DNA of 64,000 nt from Chromatiaceae bacterium (GCA_024639005.1 JAHEJD010000002.1:1-64000), one strand, 5' to 3'. Shown: positions 41,205 through 50,921, numbered from the stretch's first letter. The notes: generated from the letters alone by a model not told the origin. Numbers and translations: made by a program.

Positions 41205-42506
41205 CTAAGCCGTGTTTTCCATTAAATCGTCGAACGACTTGGATTCGTCCGAAACCTGCACCTGACCGAGCACCCAGTCAACCACCTCGTCTTCGAGAAC
41301 CACGTTTTCGATGCTTCGACGGGCGTTGGGGTCCTGCATGTAATAATCCACCACCTCCTGCGGATTCTCGTAGGATTCCGCAAATTCGCTGATGGTCTCA
41401 CGCAGGCGCTCGTCGCCCGCACTGAACTGCTGTTCTTTGATGATCTCGGCGACCAGCAAGCCCAGGTGTACGCGGCGCTGCGCCTGCTCTGCAAACACGC
41501 TGGCGGGCAGGTCCATACTCGAGCGCTGCCCGCGCTGCTGCATGTCCTGCAGCATCTGCTGCTTCATTCGCTCGGCCTCGGCGTCAATCATCGCCTTCGG
41601 GAGATCCAGGGGATTCGCTGCGATCAGCGCATCCATCACGCGTTCCTTGGTGATGCTCTTCAACTTCTGTTTCAATTCGTGCTGCATGTTCTTCGCAATT
41701 TCGGCGCGCAGGCCTTCGACCGTGCCCTCCGCCACGCCGAACGTCTTGATGAAGTCTTCGTCGACCTCCGGTAGCTGCGGCTCGGCTACTCGCAGCACCT
41801 TAACTTCGAATGTCGCATCCTTGGCGGCCACGTTTTTGGCGCGATAGTCTGCGGGGAATGTCACTTCGAGCTCTCGCTCGTCACCCGACTTGGCGCCGAG
41901 CAGGCCAGACTCGAAACCCTCGACCATCGAACCCGACCCAAGGACCAGCGGCACATTCTCTGCGCTACCGCCCTCGAAAATCTCGCCGTCAATCATGCCC
42001 TTGAAGTTAAGATGCACAGTATCGCCGTCTTTTGCGACCCGCTCGACGTCGATCCACTCGGTGCGCTGTTTCCGCAGTTTATCGATCATCGCATCGATGT
42101 CGGCTTCGGCCACCTCGGCAACAGGGCGCGTGACAGACTGCTCGGCAAGGTTTGCCAGCGTCACCTCGGGCACGATCTCGAAGGTGGCCGTATAGCCTAG
42201 ACCACCCTCTTCCACTGCCTCACGCAGCTCGATCTTGGGCTCACCCGCCGGCATCAGTTTCTGTTGGCTGGCGGCCTCGTAGAGCGTCTCCTGGATCAAG
42301 TCCCCAAAGGTCTCCGAGCGTACCTGGGCGCCGAAGCGCTGTTTGATCGTGCGCATCGGTACTTTTCCGGGGCGAAACCCGTCCAGCCGCACATTGCGCG
42401 CCAGATTCTTGAGCTTTTTTTCCATCTCGGCGTTGACACGATCTGCCGGCAGGTCGACCAGCAGACGCTTCTCCAGGCCCTCGCCCGATTCAACAGAAAC
42501 TTGCAT
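41205..42506 (-). CDS. tig: Trigger factor
   Basis: MQVSVESGEGLEKRLLVDLPADRVNAEMEKKLK...GFRPGKVPMR; PPIase GMIDGEIFEGG. Confidence 0.98.
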   Translation of the reverse strand: MQVSVESGEGLEKRLLVDLPADRVNAEMEKKLKNLARNVRLDGFRPGKVPMRTIKQRFGAQVRSETFGDLIQETLYEAASQQKLMPAGEPKIELREAVEEGGLGYTATFEIVPEVTLANLAEQSVTRPVAEVAEADIDAMIDKLRKQRTEWIDVERVAKDGDTVHLNFKGMIDGEIFEGGSAENVPLVLGSGSMVEGFESGLLGAKSGDERELEVTFPADYRAKNVAAKDATFEVKVLRVAEPQLPEVDEDFIKTFGVAEGTVEGLRAEIAKNMQHELKQKLKSITKERVMDALIAANPLDLPKAMIDAEAERMKQQMLQDMQQRGQRSSMDLPASVFAEQAQRRVHLGLLVAEIIKEQQFSAGDERLRETISEFAESYENPQEVVDYYMQDPNARRSIENVVLEDEVVDWVLGQVQVSDESKSFDDLMENTA

Positions 42507-42603
42507 TCCAATTCACTCCGGCAGTCTGAACTGCCTGTAATCTACTATTTAATTCAGGTTACCCTGGCATGATCCGGCCAGCTGTCGAACACCGGGAGGG
42601 CGG

Positions 42604-42688
42604 TGGTGCGAAAGGAGAGACTCGAACTCTCACGGGTTACCCCACTGGAACCTAAATCCAGCGCGTCTACCAGTTCCGCCACTTTCGC
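42604..42688 (-). tRNA. tRNA-Leu (TAG)
   Basis: GCGAAAGTGGCGGAACTGGTAGACGCGCTGGATTTAGGTTCCAGTGGGGTAACCCGTGAGAGTTCGAGTCTCTCCTTTCGCACCA. Confidence 0.97.
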
Positions 42689-42768
42689 CTGCTGGGCGCC
42701 AATCGCGCATTATACAAAACAGTGCGCCGCGCGAAACAACCCCCACTCGACGGAAATTTGCTGCTGCG

Positions 42769-43650
42769 ATGGTCGTTTTTCTGCTCTTTCTCGCTTTTTT
42801 GTTCGGCTTCCTCGCGCTCGCCGCACTGTTCGTCCCCGTGCTGCAGCCCTGGGCATTCGATCCGATTGGCCTGAGGCCAGAGAGCAGCCTGTATCGCTTC
42901 GCCATGCTTTCCGCAGTGATCGCCCTGCCCTTTTTCCTGCGTTATCTGCACCTCAACAGCTGGCAGTATGCCGGTTATACCCTGGCACCGCGGGCAGCCT
43001 GGAAGGCCCTCGCGAAAGGGCTGCTGATCGGCATCACAATCATGTTGGTGCTAAACGCTATGCAATGGGCGCTGAATATCCATCACTTCGCGCCACGCGC
43101 AGACAGATGGAACGCCGCGTATTTCCTCCGCACGCTTGTCTCCGGCCTACTCTCCGGGCTTGCAGTCGCGTTGATCGAGGAGACCTTTTTTCGCGGGCTG
43201 ATGCACTCCGGCATGCGCCGCCGTCTCAGTTTCTGGCCGACCGCGCTGTTGACCGCCTCGTTATACGCGATTCTTCACTTTATGAAGCCGGCCCCACCCG
43301 GCGCAGCCGCGTTCGACATCGTCAATGCGTTCCGGATGATCGGCGCAGGGATCGGGCGCGTCGGCGATTTCAGCCCGATCGCCGACAGCTTCTCTACCTT
43401 GGTGGTGGCGGGGGTTTTTCTCAGTATGGTGCGCGAGCGGACCGGCAATATCCTATGGGTGATCGGCATCCACGCCGGCTGGGTCATGATCATCAAGCTG
43501 ACGAGGTATGCAACCGAACCGACGGTCGTTGCCGACCAGACCTCGACGTGGATCGGCAGCTATGACGACATCACGGGCTGGCTGGCGACCCTGTGGCTGG
43601 GACTGATTGCAACAATCTTCTGGTATGTCTCCAGACCGGCCGCCCGATGA
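42769..43650 (+). CDS. CPBP-family intramembrane glutamic endopeptidase
   Basis: Multi-TM protein; EETFFRG motif and conserved downstream His. Confidence 0.82.
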   Translation: MVVFLLFLAFLFGFLALAALFVPVLQPWAFDPIGLRPESSLYRFAMLSAVIALPFFLRYLHLNSWQYAGYTLAPRAAWKALAKGLLIGITIMLVLNAMQWALNIHHFAPRADRWNAAYFLRTLVSGLLSGLAVALIEETFFRGLMHSGMRRRLSFWPTALLTASLYAILHFMKPAPPGAAAFDIVNAFRMIGAGIGRVGDFSPIADSFSTLVVAGVFLSMVRERTGNILWVIGIHAGWVMIIKLTRYATEPTVVADQTSTWIGSYDDITGWLATLWLGLIATIFWYVSRPAAR

Positions 43651-43867
43651 GACCTTTGCGATCACCCTGCGGAACCCCCGCTGCAGACAACGTGCCTGCC
43701 ACCGCATCTCATGCTTCATCGATCCACAGCGGCCCGCACCCTAGCCGGTATAGATACGCTGTTGCGCGCATATAAGATCTTCCACCGCGGTGTTGCGCAG
43801 CGAGCGGTGACTTGCCTGCAAGAAATGGCGCCGAGATACACACCACAGGGCCACGCTGACTGGGCCG

Positions 43868-45253
43868 TCAAATGACCTTGGAGAATCGTCCCTGCTGCCC
43901 GGAATCAGCGAGGTAGCGATCGAACACCATGCAGATATTACGGATCAGCAGGCGCCCGGCCGGCAACACCTCGACACGTGGCCCATCGATCGACAGCAGG
44001 CCGTCTTGCGCCATGTCGCTGAGCCGCCGCATTTCATCGGCAAAGTACTGGTCGAACTGGATGTCCCAAGCCCGGGCAATGGCTTGCGTGTCCAGCACGA
44101 AATTGCATATCAGCTCGGTAATGACTGCGCGTCGCAATTCGTCGTCGTGCGTCAGGGCTACCCCGCGAAACACCGCCAGTTCACCGGCGTCTATCTGCGC
44201 ATAATACTCGTCGAGGGTGCGCAGGTTCTGTGCGTAGGTGTTATCGATCATACCGATCGAGGTGACACCCATGGCCACCAGGTCACAGTTCGCATGCGTC
44301 GAATAGCCCTGGAAATTTCGATAAAGATGGCCGTCCCGCTGCGCGACCGCGAGTTCGTCATCCGGGCGGGCGAAATGATCCATACCGATATAGACATAGC
44401 CCGCCTCCGCCAGATGTTCACCGATCTGCTGCAGGATCCGCAGCTTCTGGTCTGGCGACGGCAGCTCGGCCTCGTTGATCCTTCGCTGTGGCTTGAAGCG
44501 TTCGGGCAGGTGCGCATAGTTGAAAACGGACAGTCGGTCCGGCTGCGCCTCCAGCACGCGATCCAGCGTGACAATGAAAGACTGGGCAGTCTGCAGCGGC
44601 AGACCGTAGATCAAATCCATGCTGATCGAGCGAAAGCCTTCTCGACGGGCCACATCCAGGGCGCCGAAGGTCTGCTCGGCGGTTTGGATACGGTTGACCG
44701 CCTTTTGAACATGCGGATCGAGATCCTGCAGGCCCAGGCTCATGCGGTTGAAGCCGATTTCGCGCAGTAGCGCGATGGTCTCATCGGTGACCTCGCGCGG
44801 GTCGATCTCTATCGAGTATTCGCCGCTGTCATCGTCGAGCAACTTGAAGTGACGCCCCGTCACGGCCATCAGCTCGCGCATCTGAGCGGCGCTGATGAAG
44901 GTTGGTGTGCCGCCGCCCCAATGCAGCTGCTCTACCGGGCGTTCCGAATCGAACAGCGCGGCCTGCATTTCGATCTCGCGGTAGACCCGATCCAGGTAGG
45001 GCTGGGCCCGGGCGCGGTCTTTGGTCGCAATCTTGTTGCAGGCGCAGTAGAAACAGACGGTGTCGCAGAACGGGATGTGGAAATAGAGCGACAGCGGCCG
45101 GCCGCTGGCATTGCTTCGCTGCGCCGCCGCCCGGTAGTCCTCTGGCCCGAAGCCGTCGTGAAACTGCACGGCCGTCGGGTAAGAGGTGTAACGCGGGCCA
45201 GACTGGTCGTAACGGCCGATCAGGGCCTGGTCGAGAACGAGTGTTTGTTGCAT
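43868..45253 (-). CDS. hemN: Oxygen-independent coproporphyrinogen III dehydrogenase
   Basis: Radical SAM CDTVCFYCAC; GPRYTSYPTA. Confidence 0.96.
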   Translation of the reverse strand: MQQTLVLDQALIGRYDQSGPRYTSYPTAVQFHDGFGPEDYRAAAQRSNASGRPLSLYFHIPFCDTVCFYCACNKIATKDRARAQPYLDRVYREIEMQAALFDSERPVEQLHWGGGTPTFISAAQMRELMAVTGRHFKLLDDDSGEYSIEIDPREVTDETIALLREIGFNRMSLGLQDLDPHVQKAVNRIQTAEQTFGALDVARREGFRSISMDLIYGLPLQTAQSFIVTLDRVLEAQPDRLSVFNYAHLPERFKPQRRINEAELPSPDQKLRILQQIGEHLAEAGYVYIGMDHFARPDDELAVAQRDGHLYRNFQGYSTHANCDLVAMGVTSIGMIDNTYAQNLRTLDEYYAQIDAGELAVFRGVALTHDDELRRAVITELICNFVLDTQAIARAWDIQFDQYFADEMRRLSDMAQDGLLSIDGPRVEVLPAGRLLIRNICMVFDRYLADSGQQGRFSKVI

Positions 45254-45310
45254 CTTGATCAGTTTAGTAGCGTCTCGCCGGTGGCGGGCTGACTCGCGTC
45301 AAAAACTCTG

Positions 45311-45631
45311 TCAGACCTCATCAGGGACATCTAGGCCCCTGCGATGCGTCTCGTTGATCTGTTTTAGCAGGGTGTGAAACGGGATTCGATCTTCGTACAG
45401 ACGCAGAATCTCCATGAACATCAGATCTTCGCGGCCAAACTGGTAACTGCCGGCGACCATCGCATCGTGGATCTGCATGATGCCCTCTTCGAGCGGCTCG
45501 ATGTAGGCCGGAAAACGTTGCAGATCCTCGGCCTCGTACAACAGGCAGTCCTTTAGATCGCCGACCTCAAACATTGCCTGCTTCACCCATTCGGCATATT
45601 CCTCGGCGCTCCGCGCGCGGCGCAGACTCAT
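45311..45631 (-). CDS. Conserved-looking hypothetical protein
   Basis: 106 aa, acidic helical, tight spacing between prmB and hemN. Confidence 0.6.
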   Translation of the reverse strand: MSLRRARSAEEYAEWVKQAMFEVGDLKDCLLYEAEDLQRFPAYIEPLEEGIMQIHDAMVAGSYQFGREDLMFMEILRLYEDRIPFHTLLKQINETHRRGLDVPDEV

Positions 45632-45633
45632 TC

Positions 45634-46551
45634 TCAGCTCTCCTCAAGACTCTCGCGGTACTCGGTCAGCTGCTCCGCGGTGAGCAGGAAGACACCATCG
45701 CCGCCACGTTCGAAATCCAACCAAAGAAAAGGCACGTTGGGATAGCGACCCATCAGCAGGTCCGCGCTCGCCCCGACCTCGATTACCAGGATAGCACCGG
45801 GTCGCAGGTAGTCCGTCGCGCCAGCCAGGATCCGCGCTACGATGTCCATGCCGTCTTCTCCGGCTGCCAGTGCCAAAGGGGGCTCGTGACGATACTCGGG
45901 CGGCAGCGTCGCCATTTCCGCGCTGCTGACATAGGGTGGATTGCTGACGATCAGGTCGTAGCGTTCACCGTCCAGACCCTCGTAGACATCGGCGCGCAAC
46001 GCCCTGACCCGGTCTTCCAACTGATGGCGCTCGATATTTCGCGCGGCAACCTCGAGCGCCGCTGGAGAGATGTCGCTCAGGTCCACCAGGGCCTGCGGGA
46101 ATGCATAGGCGCAGGCGATCCCGATGCAGCCACTGCCGCAACACAGATCGAGCACACTAGCGACGTGGTCCGGGTCTAGCCAGGGGGCGAAGCCCTCCTC
46201 GATCAATTCGGCAATCGGTGAGCGCGGAATGAGCACATTCTGGTCGACAAAAAAGTCCAGGCCCGCAAACCGCGCCTCGCCGATCAGGTAGGCTACCGGC
46301 ACCCGCTGTTCGACCCGCGCCTGGAACAGTTGGATGATGCGCTCGGCCTCGGCCGCGGTCACCCGCGCCGCTAGGTAGTCGGCCGGGAGGGCGTGATCCA
46401 GGTGCACCGCATGCAGAACCAGCGCCAATGCGTCATCCAGCGCATTCTGCGTGCCGTGGCCGAAAGACAGCTCCGCGGCACTGAAGGAACTGGCACCCCA
46501 GCGCACCCAGTCGCGCATGCTGATCAGTTCGTTGTGTTGTGGGAGCTTCAT
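45634..46551 (-). CDS. prmB: 50S ribosomal protein L3 glutamine methyltransferase
   Basis: LDLCCGSGCIGIACAYAFP and LIVSNPPYVSS (NPPY). Confidence 0.93.
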   Translation of the reverse strand: MKLPQHNELISMRDWVRWGASSFSAAELSFGHGTQNALDDALALVLHAVHLDHALPADYLAARVTAAEAERIIQLFQARVEQRVPVAYLIGEARFAGLDFFVDQNVLIPRSPIAELIEEGFAPWLDPDHVASVLDLCCGSGCIGIACAYAFPQALVDLSDISPAALEVAARNIERHQLEDRVRALRADVYEGLDGERYDLIVSNPPYVSSAEMATLPPEYRHEPPLALAAGEDGMDIVARILAGATDYLRPGAILVIEVGASADLLMGRYPNVPFLWLDFERGGDGVFLLTAEQLTEYRESLEES

Positions 46552-46584
46552 GCCACCGCCTCGCTGGTCCCCGGCCCGAAGGCC

Positions 46585-46850
46585 CTAGTGGGCCATGCGG
46601 GAAGTTCGGTTACTCACAGAGCGCCGCTGATGAGCCAAGGTAAGGCGCACGCCGCAGGGAATGGCAGGCCCTTTTCAAGGTGTGCAACGCCACATTGGCT
46701 CATCAGCGACGCTCCCTCCGGGCCAGCCCACAAGCCACGTTGACCGCGTTACGCTCGCTGGAATTGGCGACGGCCAGTCCTGCGCTCGCGTGCCTTGCCA
46801 ACCCGGCTTGTGGACTGGCTGTGGGTTACCGAACTTCCCGCATGGCCCAC
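46585..46850. mobile_element. Copy 1 of identical 266-bp structured element with 32-bp imperfect terminal inverted repeats
   Basis: TIRs 46588-46619 / 46819-46850 pair at 30 of 32; internal inverted repeats 46621-46638/46695-46712 and 46722-46736/46804-46818. Confidence 0.8.
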
Positions 46851-47022
46851 TTGCCGCAGACCTTTGTGCCTCGCCGACTCATGCCTTGCGACGATACCGC
46901 TCCGCGCCATTCGACGGCTCTGGCCCGGCGTCGGAAACCGTTACTATAGCCGCACTTGCAACGCAGGCCCACACGCATGGGAGCCGGCTCATGCGCGCAC
47001 CGGCCTGGGGGACCTGGAGCCC

Positions 47023-48972
47023 ATGACCTTGCCGAAAATACTGCAATCCCTGAAGCTGCAGATCAGCATCGCTATCGCATCGCTCACGATACTGTTCGCG
47101 GTCTCCATACTGTACTCTCTGCATGTCATCGATCAGCAACACAGCGATGACGTACTGGTTCAGCTCGCCGGGCAGCTGCAGTTCAATCAACAGCGTCTCA
47201 CGGTGCAGGCCATGCGCTATCAGGAGAACGCCCCCAGAGATTACCCGAGCTACTTTCGCGACCTGCGCCTGTATTTCGAGGATCAGAAGAAGACCCGTGC
47301 CGAAATGAACCGGATCATCGAGGCATTCGCCACGAACCGCTTCGACAGCGCGCTGATCGGCGAGACCATGCGCATGCCGCCGCAGCTGCCCGAGCGTTCC
47401 CAGGTCATGGCCCAGGATCTGGCGGCGGTCTGGAAAGACTTCCTCGCGAAGCTCGATGAGCGCATCGGTCCCGATCTGGAAGAGCCACGGCTGGAATGGG
47501 CAGCCGCATGGATTGTGGAACAGAACGCAACGCTCGAGGAGATCTCAGAGCGCCTGTTGCGCACGCTCGAAAACGATGTCAGCGCCCGCGCCGCCGCGGC
47601 CAATCTGGTCAACCGTCTGCTCCTGGCCGCTGCGCTTGTGGTCGCGGTCGGTATCGGCGTGTGGTTCTACCGTCGCGTGCTCCAACCACTGTCAGCCGCG
47701 GTAGAGGGCTTCAAGCAGGTGGCGAACGGCGACTTTTCCTACCGCGTAGCGGTTAGCCAGAATAACGAGATCGGTTGGCTGGCGACCGCCTTCAACCACC
47801 TGTCCGGACGCATGGAAGCGCTGCGCAGGCTCCTCACGGGCCTCGAACAGGGGGCGTCCCTCGAGGGAACACTGCATATCCTGTCGGAAACCTTGCCCCC
47901 GCTGATCCCTGTGGACTGGATCGGGGTCCTGGTACTCGGTCCCGACGGCCGGATCCACCTGGAGAAGGCCTTCAGCGACGGGAAGCCGGACCCCCTGGGC
48001 AAGCTGAATTTTGAACCGGACAAGACGCTGCTCGAGGAATGCATCAGGAACCGCGAACCACTGCATATCCCGGATGTGCGAGAGATCGCGACGCTCTCTG
48101 ATAAATACGTGTTTCTTAGCCAGCTGTCCGACCTGGGGCGGCGCGACGCGATATTTTTGCCGATCGGCAGCAGGGCCACGGTACAGGGGGTCGCGGTGTT
48201 CGCCAGCCGATTCCCCAACAACTACCGACCTGAGCACCTCGCCCTGCTGCGCAACCTGGGCGTGCTGGTGGGCGTCAGCCTGGCCCGTACGATCCAGCTG
48301 GTCGAAAGCACGCGCCTGGCCAGCATCGGCCAGTTCGCCTCCGGTATTGTGCATGAGATTCGCAACCCGCTCGCGACCATCAACCTTGCCCTCGAACACC
48401 TCAAGGGCCTCACGAACTTACCCGGAAGCACGCACCAGCGTATCGACCTGGCAGATACCGAAGTCCGCCGCCTCGAGCGTCTGTTGGACGATATCCTGCT
48501 TTATGCGAAACCCCTGACGCTCAATCGCAGTACGCTGGACATCAACGAACTGATTGCCGATGTCATCGCTGCGATGGCGCAGGACCCGACGCCCATTGTG
48601 TTCCGACCGGACCCCTGTCCAGGGGTTTCTGCTGACCCTGATCGCATCCGCCAGGTTTTGATCAATCTCTTGAGTAACGCCCAGCAGGCGTCGCTGCTCG
48701 GTACCTCGGTGCAGATCAGATGTCAGCCGATCGACGGCCACCGGGTCGAGGTGGAGATCCAAAACGGCGGAGAGCCGATTCCAGAAAAGACGCTCGCGCG
48801 CATTTTCGAGCCGTTCTTCACCTCAAAGCCGGGCGGCACCGGGCTCGGCCTGCCGATCGTGCAGCGCATTGTCGATGCCCACGGCGGCCAGATCGCACTC
48901 GAGTCAGACACGCAAAATGGCACGCGCGCACGTCTGACGCTCCCGGTGATCTCTGCGGCTATCGCGGCCTAG
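47023..48972 (+). CDS. Membrane sensor histidine kinase (HAMP-GAF-like-HisKA-HATPase)
   Basis: MTLPKILQSLKLQISIAIASLTILFAVSILYSL TM start; ASGIVHEIRNPLATINLALEH H-box; GGTGLGLPIVQRIV; upstream ORF extension is element-derived. Confidence 0.88.
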   Translation: MTLPKILQSLKLQISIAIASLTILFAVSILYSLHVIDQQHSDDVLVQLAGQLQFNQQRLTVQAMRYQENAPRDYPSYFRDLRLYFEDQKKTRAEMNRIIEAFATNRFDSALIGETMRMPPQLPERSQVMAQDLAAVWKDFLAKLDERIGPDLEEPRLEWAAAWIVEQNATLEEISERLLRTLENDVSARAAAANLVNRLLLAAALVVAVGIGVWFYRRVLQPLSAAVEGFKQVANGDFSYRVAVSQNNEIGWLATAFNHLSGRMEALRRLLTGLEQGASLEGTLHILSETLPPLIPVDWIGVLVLGPDGRIHLEKAFSDGKPDPLGKLNFEPDKTLLEECIRNREPLHIPDVREIATLSDKYVFLSQLSDLGRRDAIFLPIGSRATVQGVAVFASRFPNNYRPEHLALLRNLGVLVGVSLARTIQLVESTRLASIGQFASGIVHEIRNPLATINLALEHLKGLTNLPGSTHQRIDLADTEVRRLERLLDDILLYAKPLTLNRSTLDINELIADVIAAMAQDPTPIVFRPDPCPGVSADPDRIRQVLINLLSNAQQASLLGTSVQIRCQPIDGHRVEVEIQNGGEPIPEKTLARIFEPFFTSKPGGTGLGLPIVQRIVDAHGGQIALESDTQNGTRARLTLPVISAAIAA

Positions 48973-49234
48973 TGGGCCATGCGGGAAGTTCGGTTACTCA
49001 CAGAGCGCCGCTGATGAGCCAAGGTAAGGCGCACGCCGCAGGGAATGGCAGGCCCTTTTCAAGGTGTGCAACGCCACATTGGCTCATCAGCGACGCTCCC
49101 TCCGGGCCAGCCCACAAGCCACGTTGACCGCGTTACGCTCGCTGGAATTGGCGACGGCCAGTCCTGCGCTCGCGTGCCTTGCCAACCCGGCTTGTGGACT
49201 GGCTGTGGGTTACCGAACTTCCCGCATGGCCCAC
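48969..49234. mobile_element. Copy 2 of the 266-bp structured element
   Basis: Read as identical to 46585-46850, same orientation. Confidence 0.8.
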
Positions 49235-49256
49235 AAGCAGCCGCCCTGGCGTGGGA

Positions 49257-49730
49257 TCAAGCAGCCTGTTCTTTCAAGCCAACCACCCGCGTGGCGGCCT
49301 TTCTTTCCCGACGTTCTGCCTCGCGCTCCTCACCGCGTTGAACGAGGTCGTGCAGCGTGATGTCCGTCAGAAAGACGAAGATCTGTTGGCTCAGATCATC
49401 CCACAGGTTGTGGGTCAGACAGCGCTGGCCTTCGTGACAATTCTGTCGGCCCTTGCAGCGAGTGAATTCGACCCATTCGTCGACCGCACAGATGATGTCG
49501 GCGATCGAGATCTCGTCCGCCTCGCGGCCCAGATAGTAGCCACCGCCCGGGCCACGTACCCCACGCACGAGTCCTTTGCCGCGCAACGCTGCGAACAGCT
49601 GCTCAAGATAGGACAGGGAAATACCCTGATTCTCGGAGATATCAGCGAGCGTTACGGGCCCCTGGGTGCCATTGATTGCCAAGTCCAGCATTGCAGTGAC
49701 GGCGTATCGGCCTTTGGTTGAGAGTCTCAT
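49257..49730 (-). CDS. iscR: Fe-S cluster regulator IscR (Rrf2 family)
   Basis: [18 protein letters not shown]; three Cys in [13 protein letters not shown]. Confidence 0.92.
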   Translation of the reverse strand: MRLSTKGRYAVTAMLDLAINGTQGPVTLADISENQGISLSYLEQLFAALRGKGLVRGVRGPGGGYYLGREADEISIADIICAVDEWVEFTRCKGRQNCHEGQRCLTHNLWDDLSQQIFVFLTDITLHDLVQRGEEREAERRERKAATRVVGLKEQAA

Positions 49731-49763
49731 TGCATATTCCTCGTGTGGACGTTGGGGCAACAA

Positions 49764-49820
49764 ATCCCTACTAATTTACTCAGGTTTTAAATTAGCAGTA
49801 ACCGAGTGAATTAGTCAACA
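49764..49820 (-). promoter_or_regulatory. Two candidate type-1 IscR boxes upstream of iscR
   Basis: Minus strand ACCTGAGTAAATTAGTAGGGAT and TTGACTAATTCACTCGGTTA, imperfect matches to ATAssyGACTrwwwyAGTCrrsTAT. Confidence 0.5.
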
Positions 49821-49925
49821 TTTTGTTACCAAAATAACGTCGAGATAATGTCGAGTAGAACGCCCAGAGAGGGCCTGAGAGGCGGGCCGCCGCCGTTCGC
49901 CCTGGTGGCAAACCTTTGCGCCGCG

Positions 49926-50408
49926 TCAGGAGATGTCGCAGGCCGGTTCGCGCAGCGCGGTCACGTCGTCGACGAACAAATGGCCCTGATGCACACAGAA
50001 CGCGAGCCATTTGGATACGAACAGATTCAGACGCCACTTATTGATAAGACCCGGCGCCTCATAGAGCCGGTCTGTAGGCAGCGTCTGCTGGCGCAGGTGT
50101 TCTACCTCAACCTGGCGGGCATCGTGATAGACGCGCAGCAACGCATCGGGATCGGAGGTGTCATCGTTGGCATGCGCGAAGCGATAGGTCAGACGCACCA
50201 GCGTGGTGTAGGGCGTCTGTTCGACGATCGTCAGATGCAAATCCTGATGGTCAGTGTGGGTCGAGCGATGTTCGCCCTGCAGCCGCCGCAACTGCGGTAC
50301 CAGGCTGAGCAAATAATGGTAGTTTTCTTCGCACAGGGCCTGTAGATCACCGACTGAGGGGCGCTTGTCTAGCCATTGGTTGACGATTGTGCGTTCAGAA
50401 AACTGCAT
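49926..50408 (-). CDS. DUF1249 family protein
   Basis: NYHYLLSLVPQLRRLQGEHRS...RVYHDARQVEV...NKWRLNLFVSKWLAFCVHQGH. Confidence 0.8.
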   Translation of the reverse strand: MQFSERTIVNQWLDKRPSVGDLQALCEENYHYLLSLVPQLRRLQGEHRSTHTDHQDLHLTIVEQTPYTTLVRLTYRFAHANDDTSDPDALLRVYHDARQVEVEHLRQQTLPTDRLYEAPGLINKWRLNLFVSKWLAFCVHQGHLFVDDVTALREPACDIS

Positions 50409-50483
50409 ATGCCTATCCGGGAAAAGTCAGATCCCAGTATAGTCGCCGTGCGCCAATTGGGACGCCCTCGCGTAAATGCAGAC

Positions 50484-50855
50484 TCAGGCCTGCCCCGACT
50501 GCTGTTCTGAGACCTGGCGGCGGACCTCTTCCATGTCCAGCTCGCCCGCCTTTTTAACGAGTTCGCGGAACGCAGACTCCGGCAATGCGCCTGCCTCGCT
50601 GAAGATGATGATTTTCTCGCGGAAGACCATCAACGTCGGGATCGAGCGGATCTGGAAGTGCCCAGCGATCTCCTGCTGCTCCTCGGTGTTGACCTTGGCA
50701 AACACCACGTCTGCATGATCCTCCGAGACCTTTTCGTACGTTGGGGCAAAGGAGCGGCAGGGGCCGCACCAAGGGGCCCAGAAGTCCACGATAACGAAGT
50801 CGTTACTGGTGACCACCTCTTCAAAGGTGTCTTTCGTGAGCTCGACTACAGCCAT
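50484..50855 (-). CDS. Thioredoxin-family protein
   Basis: FWAPWCGPCRSFAPTYEKVS; IRSIPTLMVF. Confidence 0.93.
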   Translation of the reverse strand: MAVVELTKDTFEEVVTSNDFVIVDFWAPWCGPCRSFAPTYEKVSEDHADVVFAKVNTEEQQEIAGHFQIRSIPTLMVFREKIIIFSEAGALPESAFRELVKKAGELDMEEVRRQVSEQQSGQA

Positions 50856-50921
50856 ACTGGCCTCCACAGAATTCTTCAGTCAGGCCCGTACCTTAGCACA
50901 GCAACGGGACGGCTCAGAGAG

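Noticed and set aside
46795-47022. N-terminal extension of the kinase ORF
   Set aside because: Begins inside element copy 1; first membrane-protein-like Met is at 47023.
46661-47026. Identical short ORFs within the 266-bp elements (MAGPFQGVQRHIGSSATLPPGQPTSHVDRV..., also at 49045)
   Set aside because: Identity follows from nucleotide duplication; frame runs through inverted-repeat arms and into unrelated flanks, so not supported as a protein.
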